DNA of 64,000 nucleotides from positions 3,870,001-3,934,000 of the forward strand of contig JAQPZY010001684.1 in the NCBI GenBank assembly GCA_029931535.1. Reading direction: 5' to 3'. Source of the DNA: Margaritifera margaritifera (Eukaryota > Mollusca > Bivalvia > Unionida > Margaritiferidae). The position numbers and the translations under genes are program-made. Positions 23,915 through 35,185 of the stretch are shown here, in pieces (positions within the stretch are counted from its first letter, which is position 1; each line of letters begins with the position of its first letter). The notes beneath the pieces were generated by a model, which saw only the letters and a list, made by a program, of their open reading frames with translations, did not search any database and was not told the origin of the DNA.

Positions 23915-24116
23915 TTCTTTGAGGGTTGTTGTTGCCGTTGTTTTGAACGGCACTTTTAATACGCTATTGGCTATATCATGCCGAAGAAATGGGAGATAAG
24001 TGCCTTTCAAAGGGATACAACGAGACACCCGACGCAGGCTGGGTCAGGCGGGTATCGTACCTACGACCCTTCGATTATGAGTCCGACGCTCTGCCAACTG
24101 AACTACAGCTTCTCCC
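23915..24116 (-). mobile_element. tRNA-headed SINE
   Basis: On the minus strand the head reads GTAGTTCAGTTGGCAGAGCG (A box), anticodon loop CTCATAA and a degraded B box CGTAGGTACGATACCC. The body GAAAGGCACTTATCTCC..TTC..GGCATGATA and a CAA-rich tail follow. The head resembles tRNA-Met (CAT). The same body follows the tRNA head at 38,625, which shows this is a SINE family and not a tRNA gene. Confidence 0.85.
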
Positions 24117-24569
24117 ATATAAAAAAGAATTAGCTGGATCCTAAAATTTACAAAATAAATTATACTACTGTAGTAAAGTATAAAAAGTGACTCTGAGTAA
24201 AATAAAAGGCGTGAAATTTTAAAACTGTGCAGAAAACTTATGAAATGAAGAAAAGGACATGGTACGGTTTGATGAGAAAATGTCCTTTATCAAACAATTC
24301 GTTTGAATGCTCACATACGCTCAAAGATGTATAAACTATTTATAACTCTGCTACCTTGGCACGTGATCACCTTTGCACCTATTAAAAGCTCCACATATTG
24401 TGTTATCAGACGGCAAAGAAAAAATGTTGCTATATTGCAACCATATTTGTATGCATATTTTTAAAACTATAAATAAGTAATATACCACAAAGCTAGATTA
24501 AAAAGTAACACGACTCAACTTGACTCTGACAGGTTAATAAGACAGTAAAGGAGAAAAGCAGTATCTTAC

Positions 24570-24640
24570 ACGGGATTCGAATTCGAGACATACACATTTA
24601 TCACACAACTTACTGAGCTAACCTGACTACGTTGATAGTC
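24570..24640 (-). repeat. tRNA-like SINE head or tRNA pseudogene
   Basis: The minus strand has GGTTAGCTCAGTAA (A box) and, about 25 bp later, CGAATTCGAATCCC (B box). The spacing fits a tRNA, but the stems do not pair well. Probably a second SINE family or a decayed pseudogene. Confidence 0.45.
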
Positions 24641-25810
24641 TTGGTGATATTTGTATGACCATAATCATGATAAGTATGAAAATCGCATTTTAATCTATGT
24701 TGAAAGAGTATGTTTGTCGCTTAGAACGCAGTCGAGTGCCTCTGTGATTTATCATTAAAAAGATATCGTTGTGTTAGAAGAGTCTTTGGAGCACAATTTC
24801 ACGAGGTACTCCCTTGAAATATTTTATTTTTGTTGTCGAAAAATCCCAATATTAATTAAAAAATTACACAAAATGTCTTTTAGAAAAATCTTTCTATAAG
24901 TTGAAAATAAATCAAGAAATTTATGTTGTGGGCATTTTCAAGAGTTGATATGTGCAAAATATATCAAAATGTTTTGTCTTTTTGAAATTTTTGGGGTTTG
25001 AAAACGTTCTTCTGTAGGTAGAAAAACCCATAAAATCTGCCTTGTCTTCACACGTGCTTGTAATTTTTGTTCAGATTGGTTGAAATATCGACACGATTTT
25101 GGATTAATTCGTAGTTGAGTTTTACTTCCTGTTGCCGGATTTTATTATTTAATGTGCTTTATATATTCCTGAAAACAGTAAGATCCATATTAAAAACCCA
25201 AACATACAAGTGTGTCTTAATAAGTAATTTCAATAAATAGCTATTTGGAATAGGAGGTGACATGCATAATGGAAATAAATGAGGTATTATAGATGAGATC
25301 GTACTGTGAAAATAGACTTTGCATGAAAAAATCTGCTACTTTCTGTTGCCACGATTTCAAAACGTTGAGGATATGTGATTCTTCCATTCTTGTCTCTGTA
25401 TACTAATGAGTGCACGCAAGCATAATGTAACTTAACAAAGTATTTGGGTTTTTATTTTTAATTCACAATCGCTCAAACTTTAAATATATATGAAGATCGT
25501 ACATAATCTGTCCGATAGAATATAATAAAATAAAAATTAGGCATCGGAAACAAATCAAGCACTGTCCTGAAACTTTTCTTCAACGTTTTTCGGCGATATA
25601 ATTTTATGTATCATTTTTATGGAAAAGTGCTAGGGACACAGTTTGTTCGTAACAACTATTGATGTTAAAAACAGCGGCAGTAAAAATGGATTACATATCA
25701 AACAAGCCCCAAACGATACAAAGGATATATCTTATTATGTAGACACATGGACGGGTGAGAAGTCAAAATAGTTGTAATATGTATCAATTTATAGTGTTGA
25801 ATACTGAAAA

Positions 25811-25811
<1 letters not shown>
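24641..25811. other. intergenic, nothing recognised
   Basis: AT-rich sequence without supportable genes. Confidence 0.4.
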
Positions 25812-25890
<79 letters not shown>

Positions 25891-26011
25891 GAATATCATC
25901 CATCATGATGATGCGAAAGCGTTTAAAGGAATAAAGGATGAACATAACTGACATCCGTTGAATTTACAGATTGATTTCTATATATGAATTGGCACACGGA
26001 CATATTCACTT

Positions 26012-26093
<82 letters not shown>

Positions 26094-26110
26094 ATAGATA
26101 TCGATAGACC
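25812..26110. repeat. repeat unit bounded by two (TA)n tracts
   Basis: TA runs at 25,812-25,887 and 26,017-26,091 enclose about 130 bp with CATCATGATGATGCGAAAGC and GATTTCTATATATGAAT. The same inner unit occurs at 39,640-39,760 and, inverted, at 40,030-40,140, again beside TA tracts. This suggests a small dispersed element with a TA target or end. Confidence 0.75.
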
Positions 26111-26650
26111 CACGGCCGCGTGAGAAGTCAAAGTATGTGTAAGTCAAAGTATCATTATATACAAGCTACGTAGGTATTGTGCGTGGTTGACGGACTTTGA
26201 ACACATGCGTAAATTTCATATCTGCATAACAAGCGACGTAAGTTTACATTCTATTTTTAGATTCTCTTTGGAAAGTTGACTGTAGTCATCCTGAAGAAAT
26301 CAATGTTTAACGTTAATGTTAATCAAGTCAATAAGGTCGAGATTTATTTGTCAATTTTATTTGGAAAAAAAGACTTGAAAATGTAATTAAACTTAAATGA
26401 TCTTAAAAGAGACTTCTCTTAATTTTGATATGTGCAAAGGGGAAATAATCAAAACTTCCAACTTTATAGTTTTGTGATTTAGTCAGTGTGTTTTGGAATA
26501 AGAACAATTTAATTATCAACCATACCTAATTACAAAAGGAGTTTCTTTATTCTTATCACAAAGCGTTAGAAGAAATTCTATTCTCAAGGCAGCTGGATTT
26601 CTTAGGGGAAAATTGTCAATAAAGATAGTCTGTAAAATTTAATGTTATTT

Positions 26651-26817
26651 ATGAGAATGTGGGTTGAAGTTATTTGACTATGCATATTTACTATTTGCTT
26701 ATCATCGTGCAGTATAACTCAGAAAACTCGTTCATATTTTCCCATACAAATGCAGTAACCTATAAATGTTACGTATGAGAATGTGGGTTGAAGTTATTTG
26801 ACTATCCATATTTACTA
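26651..26817. repeat. short direct duplication
   Basis: About 42 bp starting TATGAGAATGTGGGTTGAAG occurs twice, 123 bp apart, with one or two differences. Confidence 0.85.
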
Positions 26818-27028
26818 GTATTATCTCAGCCTTGCAGAAGTATAACAGGCAGTTGAGGATCAGAAATTTGGTATGTTATATTTATGAGCGTGATCAGCGT
26901 GGTTATTTTAGTATTATGTAGACCTATATTCTTGGTTCTGGTATTTTAAAGTGACATTCAACTTTACTATTTCGAAAGATCATTGGGTAATAAATTTTAT
27001 TTATAACCGATGATCGTCACTTCCGCTG

Positions 27029-27150
27029 TTATCCCTCCATTAATTTGTCAATATATTTATTTATCCATTTATCCCTCCATTAATTTGTCAATATATTTAT
27101 GTATCCATTTACCCCTCCATTAATTTGTCAATATATTTATTTATCCATTT
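27029..27150. repeat. 40-bp tandem repeat, three copies
   Basis: The unit begins ATCCCTCCATTAATTTGTCA. The three copies are nearly identical, differing at two positions. Confidence 0.95.
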
Positions 27151-27490
27151 ATCTATAAATTTAGATATCTCTATATGCGTGAAACAAAGTAGAATTATCA
27201 AGAATTACATAAATGTAGATTTTTAGATCATACACTTTGAAAATAAATTAAGTATGGTAAAGTTTATGTATCTAAGCATGTGTCAGAATTAAAACATTTA
27301 CAAGTTTTTCATATTTAACTTTTTTTTCGTCAAAATGTTATAATATAAAATACAATTATAAGGAGGCATCAAAAACTATTACTATAAAAATGTTTGCTCT
27401 GTGAATTGAATATAATTTTATATAAAATACATTTGTGATGTAATATGGGCAGTATAGAAGAAAAACTGTACAAATATTTTGCTTATCATT

Positions 27491-27552
27491 GATGTATGTA
27501 TGTATGTATGTATGTATGTATGTATGTATGTATGTATGTATGTATGTATGCA
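27491..27552. repeat. (TATG)n microsatellite
   Basis: Fifteen or so uninterrupted TATG units. Confidence 0.97.
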
Positions 27553-27667
27553 TTTATGTATATACGTATGTATTACTTGCTATGTGTCCATGAGATCCAC
27601 AAGTTTAATTTCATAACAAAAATGTAATATGATGTTTTAACGTAAAATTTCGATGCATTTCTAACTA

Positions 27668-28045
27668 TACAGGTTCAATGTACTTAGAAGAAAACCTGTA
27701 CAGGTTCTATGTACTGAGTCGAACACATGTCTTAATCGCACAGGTTCTATGTACTGGGTCGAACACATGTCTTAATCGCACAGGTTCTATGTACTGAGTC
27801 GAACACATGTCTTAATTGCACAGGTTCTATGTACTGAGTCGAACACATGTCTTAATCGCACATGTTCTATGTACTGAGTCGAACACATGTCTTAAGCGCA
27901 CAGGTTATATGTACTAAGTCGAACACCTGTTTTAACCGCACAGGTTCTATGTACTGAGTCGAAAACCTGTTTTAACCGCACAGGTTTTATGTACTGAGTC
28001 GAAAACCTGTTTTAACCGCACAGGTTTTATGTACTGAGTCGAAAG
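27668..28045. repeat. 40-bp tandem array with palindromic junctions
   Basis: About nine units of ACAGGTTCTATGTACTGAGT plus GAACACATGTCTTAATCGC-type sequence. The right-hand units carry AAAACCTGT...ACAGGTTTT, a 9-bp inverted repeat across the unit junction. There are no unique spacers, so it is not a CRISPR-like array. Confidence 0.93.
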
Positions 28046-30356
28046 TACAAAAAGGAAAACATCGTGCATGTTTACACTCGACCAGAGTGACATAGCCATC
28101 TACCTTAGACGATTACCTACGACAATAATTGGCAATGCTGTGCAAGTTTCAAGCATGTTGGTGTATATGAACCATATATAGTTCTTATCAAGCATGCACA
28201 ATGCATACATATAACTGTATTATCTTGGGGACATAATCGGCTTCAGCTCTCCGTATTTTTTTAAAAAAAATTTCCTATGATTACTATCTATGTATTTATA
28301 CCGCAACACTCTATTTTCAGTAATAAGTGCAGGTGCGTGGTGCTCGTCAGTACTTTATTGGTGTAAACATTAAGCGTATGAGAGAAAAGATGGAGAATAT
28401 ACAGTATTGACAGGAAGATATTTTTGAAAATGTTAACAATAGGATTTACAGATCAAAACAGGATTCGAAGCAGTATTTAATGATCTTATATCATGTAATA
28501 ATTCAATCTACAATCCTCTTGCTTAAAAAAGATTCAGGTCAGGAACAGTAACAGTTTCCTTAATGAGTCTTTTCCACTGTACAGCGTTTATACAAACATA
28601 AAGAAGTATATATAAATAAGAGTAATAGTACTAATTCCCAGCTGTGTCCATTTGCTTTTGCCGAATAGAAAGAGGGCAAGTCGGGTTTGACTCATGGTTT
28701 GCTGGAGATATGACAGAAGGGGTATTGCAATTAAATCATAGTAAATATTGTAAATTATATAGCGTATATACATGCTTATAAGTCGATCCCAACTACAAAG
28801 TGCACAGGCCCAGATCTGCGCCTGCAGATTTGGATCTATACAGTTTCTTAGGAGTAATCAGTAGAACACACAACATAGACACTGATATGCCGGCGCATTA
28901 TGTGACGACACATCAGGGCCTATGTTGTTTGCAGTTGGATTGGACTTATAATCGAGTATGCACGGTAGGTCTGGCGTCAGCTCGTCTGTTATCCAAAGAC
29001 CTCCAGCCTATAACGGCAATCATTTGTTTGTCTTTCTTCTTGACCCTGACGGGAGCCATGCGTTGAACCATCGTAATATTTTGTATGTTCAGTTGTGTAT
29101 ACGAGATCAAGAAAGTAGACGCGCATTAGAGAAGGGGCCTTACCATAGTCTTATATGTCATTTCCCTAACCCATTCATGCTTTATTTTGCTCATGAGGAA
29201 GCACGGTGTATTATTTACACATGCGAAGATTCTGTCAACATGGTTATTGCAAGTGAGATCTGTGCTAATATATGCACTGAAGTATTTTGTAAAATCAACG
29301 GCTTCTAGGACCTGACCATGCAGAGTATATATGTATTGAATGGGTTGTTTGGATCTAGAACTGAACTACATTACATAATTTCCAATTATGATTGCACTTG
29401 AAAACATTAACATGGCAAAAAAAAAAAAAAAAAACACCAGACGAGACTTTTCCCGTCCTAATAACCTTTTTTGTGTGTTCGATGATGATTTCTAGTCAAT
29501 GATACTTTGTTAGAGGAATACAGATTTATTCAAGAAATACTAGAAAGCACAGACAACTTTTCTTCCTGTAGCAATGTTTACAAATTGTGAATTGTGGAAC
29601 TTTTCTGTCAGATTACAAATTAAAAAAGTTATCGCCGAAAAACATATGCTAAAACGAATTTGGACAGCAGTGTCAAAGGTACAGATCGACTACTTAATCA
29701 TTTGAAAAATAATTTCACGATTGTAAACATAATCGAAGCAGTAGAAAGAATGAATGAATGAATGATTGAATGAATGAATGAAAGAAAGAAAGAATGATTG
29801 AATGAAAGAAAGAAGAGGAAATTACTTAAGGAGATATGGTAAGTTTTCGCATCTCTTATTTAAATTACACATGCAACTGAACTCTTAGTAATGTTCGACT
29901 ATTTAAACTGTTTTTCCATTAATAATACTAAAAACTAACTTCCATTCTCTCTTTATTCATTTTCATTTTTTCCCGCATTTTTGTTTCCTCAGTGTCGTTC
30001 ATTCGTGGAATGTAGGCACGGTGTCTGAGGCAAAGCAGCAGTAGTTACTAGTTAATATTTTGGACGAGATGTTTAATTATGATTCTTATACTATTATGCA
30101 ACAATATAAGCAAGTTGTATTACTTACAAGGAAATATTTATTATATGCTGTTTGTTGAAGCAAAGAGTAGAACTGACTGGAGATATTAGAAAGATTATGA
30201 ATTACACGCTAAGTTTTGCCCCTTTCACAGTATTGATATTCGCAAGCTGCATTACACTTTTCGTTGATTTTTGGAAAGGGTCGCCCTCAATAATGTTGTA
30301 CCAGAATCAGTTAGTTACCTGTTTTCGCGCAGTGAGCTAGGCCGTAATAAATATTT
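28046..30356. other. intergenic, no gene supported
   Basis: An open frame of 116 codons at 28,958-29,308 (plus) has no recognisable domain, signal or homologue and overlaps another frame, so I do not call it. An A run lies at about 29,418-29,435, and a GAAT/GAAA simple repeat at 29,749-29,815. Confidence 0.35.
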
Positions 30357-30449
30357 TAATGAAAGGAGTCTGTCAACCAATCAACGATAATGAAAGGAGT
30401 CTGTCAACCAATCAACGATAATGAAAGGAGTCTGTCAACCAATCAACGA
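30357..30449. repeat. 31-bp perfect triplication
   Basis: Three identical head-to-tail copies of a 31-bp unit beginning TAATGAAAGGAGTCTGTCAA. The identity implies a recent event. Confidence 0.97.
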
Positions 30450-31942
30450 TTACAGATTCTGTTAAGTCTCGTTATCGACGATATAATCATTTGTGTAGAC
30501 TTTTACCATGCTCTCGCTCTGCGTGGATCTCCGAGTCACGTAAGTGCCTGAATGAAAGAAACTATATTTCACTGAAAGGAAGTGATGGTAGTAAGGTCAT
30601 TTCTTTCTATGTCATGAAAGGCTCCATCAGAATACCAGCTTACAACATTTTTTTAATTTGTATTTTCCGCCAGTTGTGCTTATTTTTTTCCCGCTACTTT
30701 CAGATTGATTATATTGATTGATTGAATGATTAATGAGTTTACTGTTCGACTGATTGACTGATTGATTGGCGTTTAAACGCAAAACTGCACATGAAAGACT
30801 ATTTAGTAACGAGGCGATGGGAGTAATGACACTTACAACCTATGCAGCAGATTTATGAGGATTTCTTTAGAAATATTGGACATAACTAAAGTGTTTTGCT
30901 GTTCATTAAAGCAAACTGAATTATTTTAAAGTGCCTCCTTGGAGTTTGTTTCATATATCCTTTCTCACTAAACATGGAAGTCATCGTTATTGAATATAAA
31001 TAATAGATAATAAATTATTGTAGGTCCACACAGGTAATGTTCTGTAAATTACCACACAAGACGAGCCCATTTTGGAATGTAAACAGGTATAATGTGTGCC
31101 TTCATCTTTGGAATGCAATCAACTTTGAAACGACGGGCGGTACTCACGAACTTTCAATGGCCCCAATGTGAAGATAGTCGTATGATCTGTTTGCAATACA
31201 AACATCATTTTATCCAAGTCGACCGATACTGTCTCAGATAGAGCTAAGGATGTGTCTCTGCTCCTCCAACTAAAAACGTCATCTTTCTACAACAGTAACC
31301 GTTCGTTTATAGGCTAAAGCATGTTTTCAACATTAGCTACAATAGATCAACCCGCACTGACAGTCACCTATTGGAATCGGAACATCTTCGACCTTTTCTA
31401 TTAAGTCGAAAAAGAAACCTCGGATGTAATTCGCCGCCATTGAAAACTATATTATAAACTACTTTTGTTCCCACGGCACAATATGACAGCGGAAGGCGAC
31501 AAATTCACAATCGGAACATTGCCGGCCTTTTCTATCGTATCATATATGATACATTCCGCCGGAGGCGAATCATCAAACCCTTCAAAATGATGTGTATTTC
31601 TACAATTTCTTCCGATGGTATTTCTCGACTTGACGGGAATGGCCGAGCGATGTTCCTTTTGCTCCTATTATAGTGATGGCCTATGCACCTTTCCTGCTCA
31701 TTACTACCAAACTGGCCCCGTGTTTGTAATAGTGGCCATTTTAAAGGAACAGCCATTATACATATATTTAACATGTGTACTTATAACTCTTAATTGTTGA
31801 GAGTACTGAGAAGATTTCAGGAAAAGTTATATTACGAATGACTATAATTTAAGACAATATATGGTCCTGAAAAGAGAAGAACAATGGTTGATATTAGTCC
31901 TGTAGTTCAGTCAGCACCTCCTGTGTTTATATTATTTTCGCA
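30450..31942. other. intergenic 3' of SLC17 copy B
   Basis: No gene seen. It would include the 3' UTR of the minus-strand terminal exon at 31,943. Confidence 0.4.
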
Positions 31943-32101
31943 TTACGTCAATGCTTCGTCCTCATCTTTCGCCTTTATAGTGGTCGCTGCAACTGCCCAC
32001 TTCGCTGTTGTAGCACGAGCGAAAGTTCCGAACACAACTGCCCCTAATATATTTAGACCAGCTGTCAAGTAAAAGAAGTTTCGCCATTCCTCATGTGTAC
32101 C
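31943..32101 (-). CDS. SLC17 terminal exon (helix 12 and C-tail)
   Basis: Acceptor GTCACAG|GGTACA in phase 0, then 52 codons and TAA. It encodes GTHEEWRNFFYLTAGLNILG, then AVVFGTFARA, and ends KDEDEALT. The E-W-x-x-x-F-Y start and the final helix followed by F.A.....W.. match the last exon of sialin-type proteins. It is undamaged, which suggests recent or current constraint. Confidence 0.88.
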   Translation of the reverse strand, partial: GTHEEWRNFFYLTAGLNILGAVVFGTFARATTAKWAVAATTIKAKDEDEALT

Positions 32102-32208
32102 CTGTGACATAATTAAAAGCCATCATTACATGTACATCACATACAATATTGAGGAGTTCATATGAAGAGCTTATTAACAACAAAAAATTTAATAATGACC
32201 CCAACTTT

Positions 32209-32210
<2 letters not shown>

Positions 32211-32288
<78 letters not shown>

Positions 32289-32289
32289 T
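32211..32289. repeat. (TA)n microsatellite
   Basis: TA run with one ATG interruption. Confidence 0.97.
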
Positions 32290-32599
32290 CCATGTGCTAT
32301 AAAACAACACTAGCATAGTGCAACCGCTAGAAGGCCTATACACGCCAATATACGAACGTGTACAGGAAAGCAGTCCTGCCATGGATGAGAATGGCTACAC
32401 AAGGCGACATACTCCATGCACCCACACCCCCTCCCCCGGGAAAAAAATATTGGACAGGGAAAAAGGACTTCATTACTTTATTCTCAATGAACAAGAAAAC
32501 AGCCATCAGCTTGCAAAGGACAAGTGATTATACTGAAATCTAAGAATAAAAGATGGGTAACACTTTCAGAACCTTAAAATTACAGTATTCTACACCACG

Positions 32600-34320
32600 A
32601 ATAGACCCGTCATGTCCGGCAAATAGCGACCTCGTCAAGAGTTACACATGTGCATGTCGTATTGAAATGAAGATGTTTAGAATCCGCATGGAAATCCTTG
32701 AGCTGCAACTTGAACAGAAAACGTATAATGCCACTGTGGATCAGCGTAGTAGAGTGACCGACAGAAGTCACACACAAGCACTCCATCATTCTGACCCCAA
32801 AACCAACAATCAACAAGAGCTTCTGGACACCATGGTTTTCGTGATACTGCCTGTTTTCAGTTTATTTGGGCTATCTTTGTCCCCGTTTTTATGCAAAGGC
32901 ATAATTATTACTGTACACCAATTCTTAGGGAAGTAGGATGCCTGAAAAATTGCATTAAACAGACGATGCAACTTGCACAGAAAATGTATAATGCCACTGT
33001 GGATCAGCCTGTGGATCAGCGTAGTAGAGTGACCGACAGAAGTCACACACAAGAAGCACTCCATCATTCTGACCAAAAAAACCTACAATCAACAAGAGCT
33101 TCAGGACACCATGGTTTTCGTGATACTGCTAATTTTCAGTATATTTGGGCTATCTTTGCTCCCATATTTATGCAAAGGTATAATTATTGCTAGACACCAA
33201 TCCTTAGGGAAGTAGGATGCATGAAACATTAAACAGACGAATCAAGATAGATGCAAGATAACAATCAGCTGCTTTAACAAATTCAGAAGCTAAATCATCA
33301 ATACCTGCTACTTTCCTAGACTTCAACCAATGAATTGTAAGAATATCTGCTCTTACTTCATCCTCCAGGATTTCACTATCTAATGTATCAAATTTATGTG
33401 TCAATGTTTGATAATACTGGATTAAAAACATCTAAAAAAATTATGGAACCACACCTCGCTTGAAATTTTGCTTTGTGTCATTTTCTCAAGTGTGCCTACA
33501 AGCTGCATTTGTAACTTACTTGTATAGTCACTTTTTCTATGAGAAGCAACCTTTTTATAAATACGCTTTTGTTTGAGGTATTTTTCAAGGTAATCTCGAG
33601 ATCAAACAATTCTAAACTTTCTTACTACTCAGACTACCATTCTTTTTGCCTTTTGATGTATCAAACCATGGTTGTCCTGTAGTGGACGTGTTAATGCTGT
33701 GTTTTTATAACCGTTACCATACCTTCTTACAGTTTTCTTCATACCAACATTTTCAGCTGCATTCTGAAGAGCCTGAATCAATGTTTTCATAGCTTAATCA
33801 AAATTATGTGTTTTGATCATATGGTAAAAAGTCTCAAATGAAACGTTATGAAATTGATCAGGCAAACATTCCTGATATGGATTTAGTTTTTCTTGAGTCC
33901 ATATTAACTTTCTCAAGGGGTCAGATTTATCAGCTGCCAACTTCTTCATCGTTGCCAAAACGGTCATTCACGATTCTCAAACCTATAAACTTGCAAAAAT
34001 TCAGTAAATTGTGGCCATTACCATTAACGTCCCTGCTATCCATATTACTTCTACTGGGCAAAGGTACATCTTGGATCTTGCATGTAGTAAACATTATGCA
34101 GTAATTCAAATGGGTCATCGAATGCAATGAAATCTGGCTCAGAACTTGTATTTGCATTTAGATCCCCACCGAAGGTAAACTGACAAGTAAAGTATTTTAA
34201 CTTCAAGTGAGTTATTTGATTTTCTGGAAAAAGAAGAGTCTCCTCTTCAGAATGAACGGACAAATTCTCAGGTGTGACATATGTTAGGCCAAAAATTATA
34301 TCAAAATCAAGGCCAATGTT
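32600..34320 (-). mobile_element. non-LTR retrotransposon (LINE) fragment, minus strand
   Basis: Reading on the minus strand, endonuclease pieces come first: FGGDLNANTSSEPDFIAFDD (33.9-34.2 kb) and VNGNGHNLLNFCKFIGLRIV. Reverse transcriptase pieces follow: LKSRKVAGIDDLASEFVKAA (about 33.3 kb) and YFPKNWCTVIIMPLHKNGDK (about 32.95 kb). The order EN then RT fits a CR1/Jockey-like LINE. Frameshifts and stops make it inactive. A segment of about 275-290 bp, including the PLHKNGD motif, is tandemly duplicated (32.7-33.2 kb). Confidence 0.82.
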
Positions 34321-35088
34321 TGATGTCGCACATTTTAATCACAATATATGTTTGAACTACTCTGCATAGCAACATTTACTAAATCAACCAAACAATTTCT
34401 TAAATTGATATTAAACCCCCTGAGTTTCGTATTGCATAAATATGCTTGCCGCTCACTACAGCAAAATGTTTATAACCGTTTATGACAAATTATGTTGTAT
34501 TATAAGCCACTGCTTCTATAAAACCAATTAACACCATACTTACACATGAAATTATACAAATCCTCTATGTCAAGACAGTCTGCATATCCACTAAAAACTT
34601 TTATATTATTCCAGATATATTCCATACAAGTTAGAGTACCCTTAAATAATTTACAGCGATATTAGAGTCATCCATATTTACATTTTTAGTGCTAGTAGAA
34701 TGTACTACCATGACGCGATAAGGAGAGCTCAAACTCTGAATTTCTGGCTACACTCGATGAACGTAGAGATCAGATGCAAGTTTCAGTCGAGCCACATTAC
34801 CATACTTATATGAGATAGGAGATTTTAGTAGTTTGTAGATCGCAAGCCCCCAAACATGTAAAAAACATAAAGTATTAAGAGACTTTATGAACTACAATCG
34901 ACTTCATCTATATGTCAACTATCCAGAATAACCCAACCATGTTGCATCATAACAAGAAAAGCCAAGTATGAATCTGTAATATTCAGCCTTTCTGATCCAA
35001 AACAATCTAATTTCGACCTAACCAGCCTAGGAATACATCAGATCATACCTTGGTTAATGGAATCACTCACGGAAAATTTGCATCGCCA
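34321..35088. other. junction between two oppositely oriented LINE fragments
   Basis: Probably decayed endonuclease-side sequence of the plus-strand LINE, but no motif is clear enough to call. Confidence 0.35.
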
Positions 35089-35146
35089 AAAATAAATAAA
35101 TAAATAAAATAAAATAAAATAAAATAAAAATAAAATAAAATAATAT
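35089..35146. repeat. (AAATA)n simple repeat
   Basis: Run of AAATA/AAAATA units. Confidence 0.95.
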
Positions 35147-35185
35147 TAACTGGAGACTCTAGAATTGCTACAGACAAGGACAACA

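Noticed and set aside
27668..28045. CRISPR-like array with palindromic repeats
   Set aside because: Whole 40-bp unit repeats without unique spacers, and there are no cas genes.
28800..29308. overlapping frames of 88 and 116 codons
   Set aside because: Two overlapping frames with no domain, splice or homology support; chance is most likely.
31884..32072. plus-strand frame
   Set aside because: Antisense of the SLC17 terminal exon, which has an acceptor, family motifs and a stop on the minus strand.
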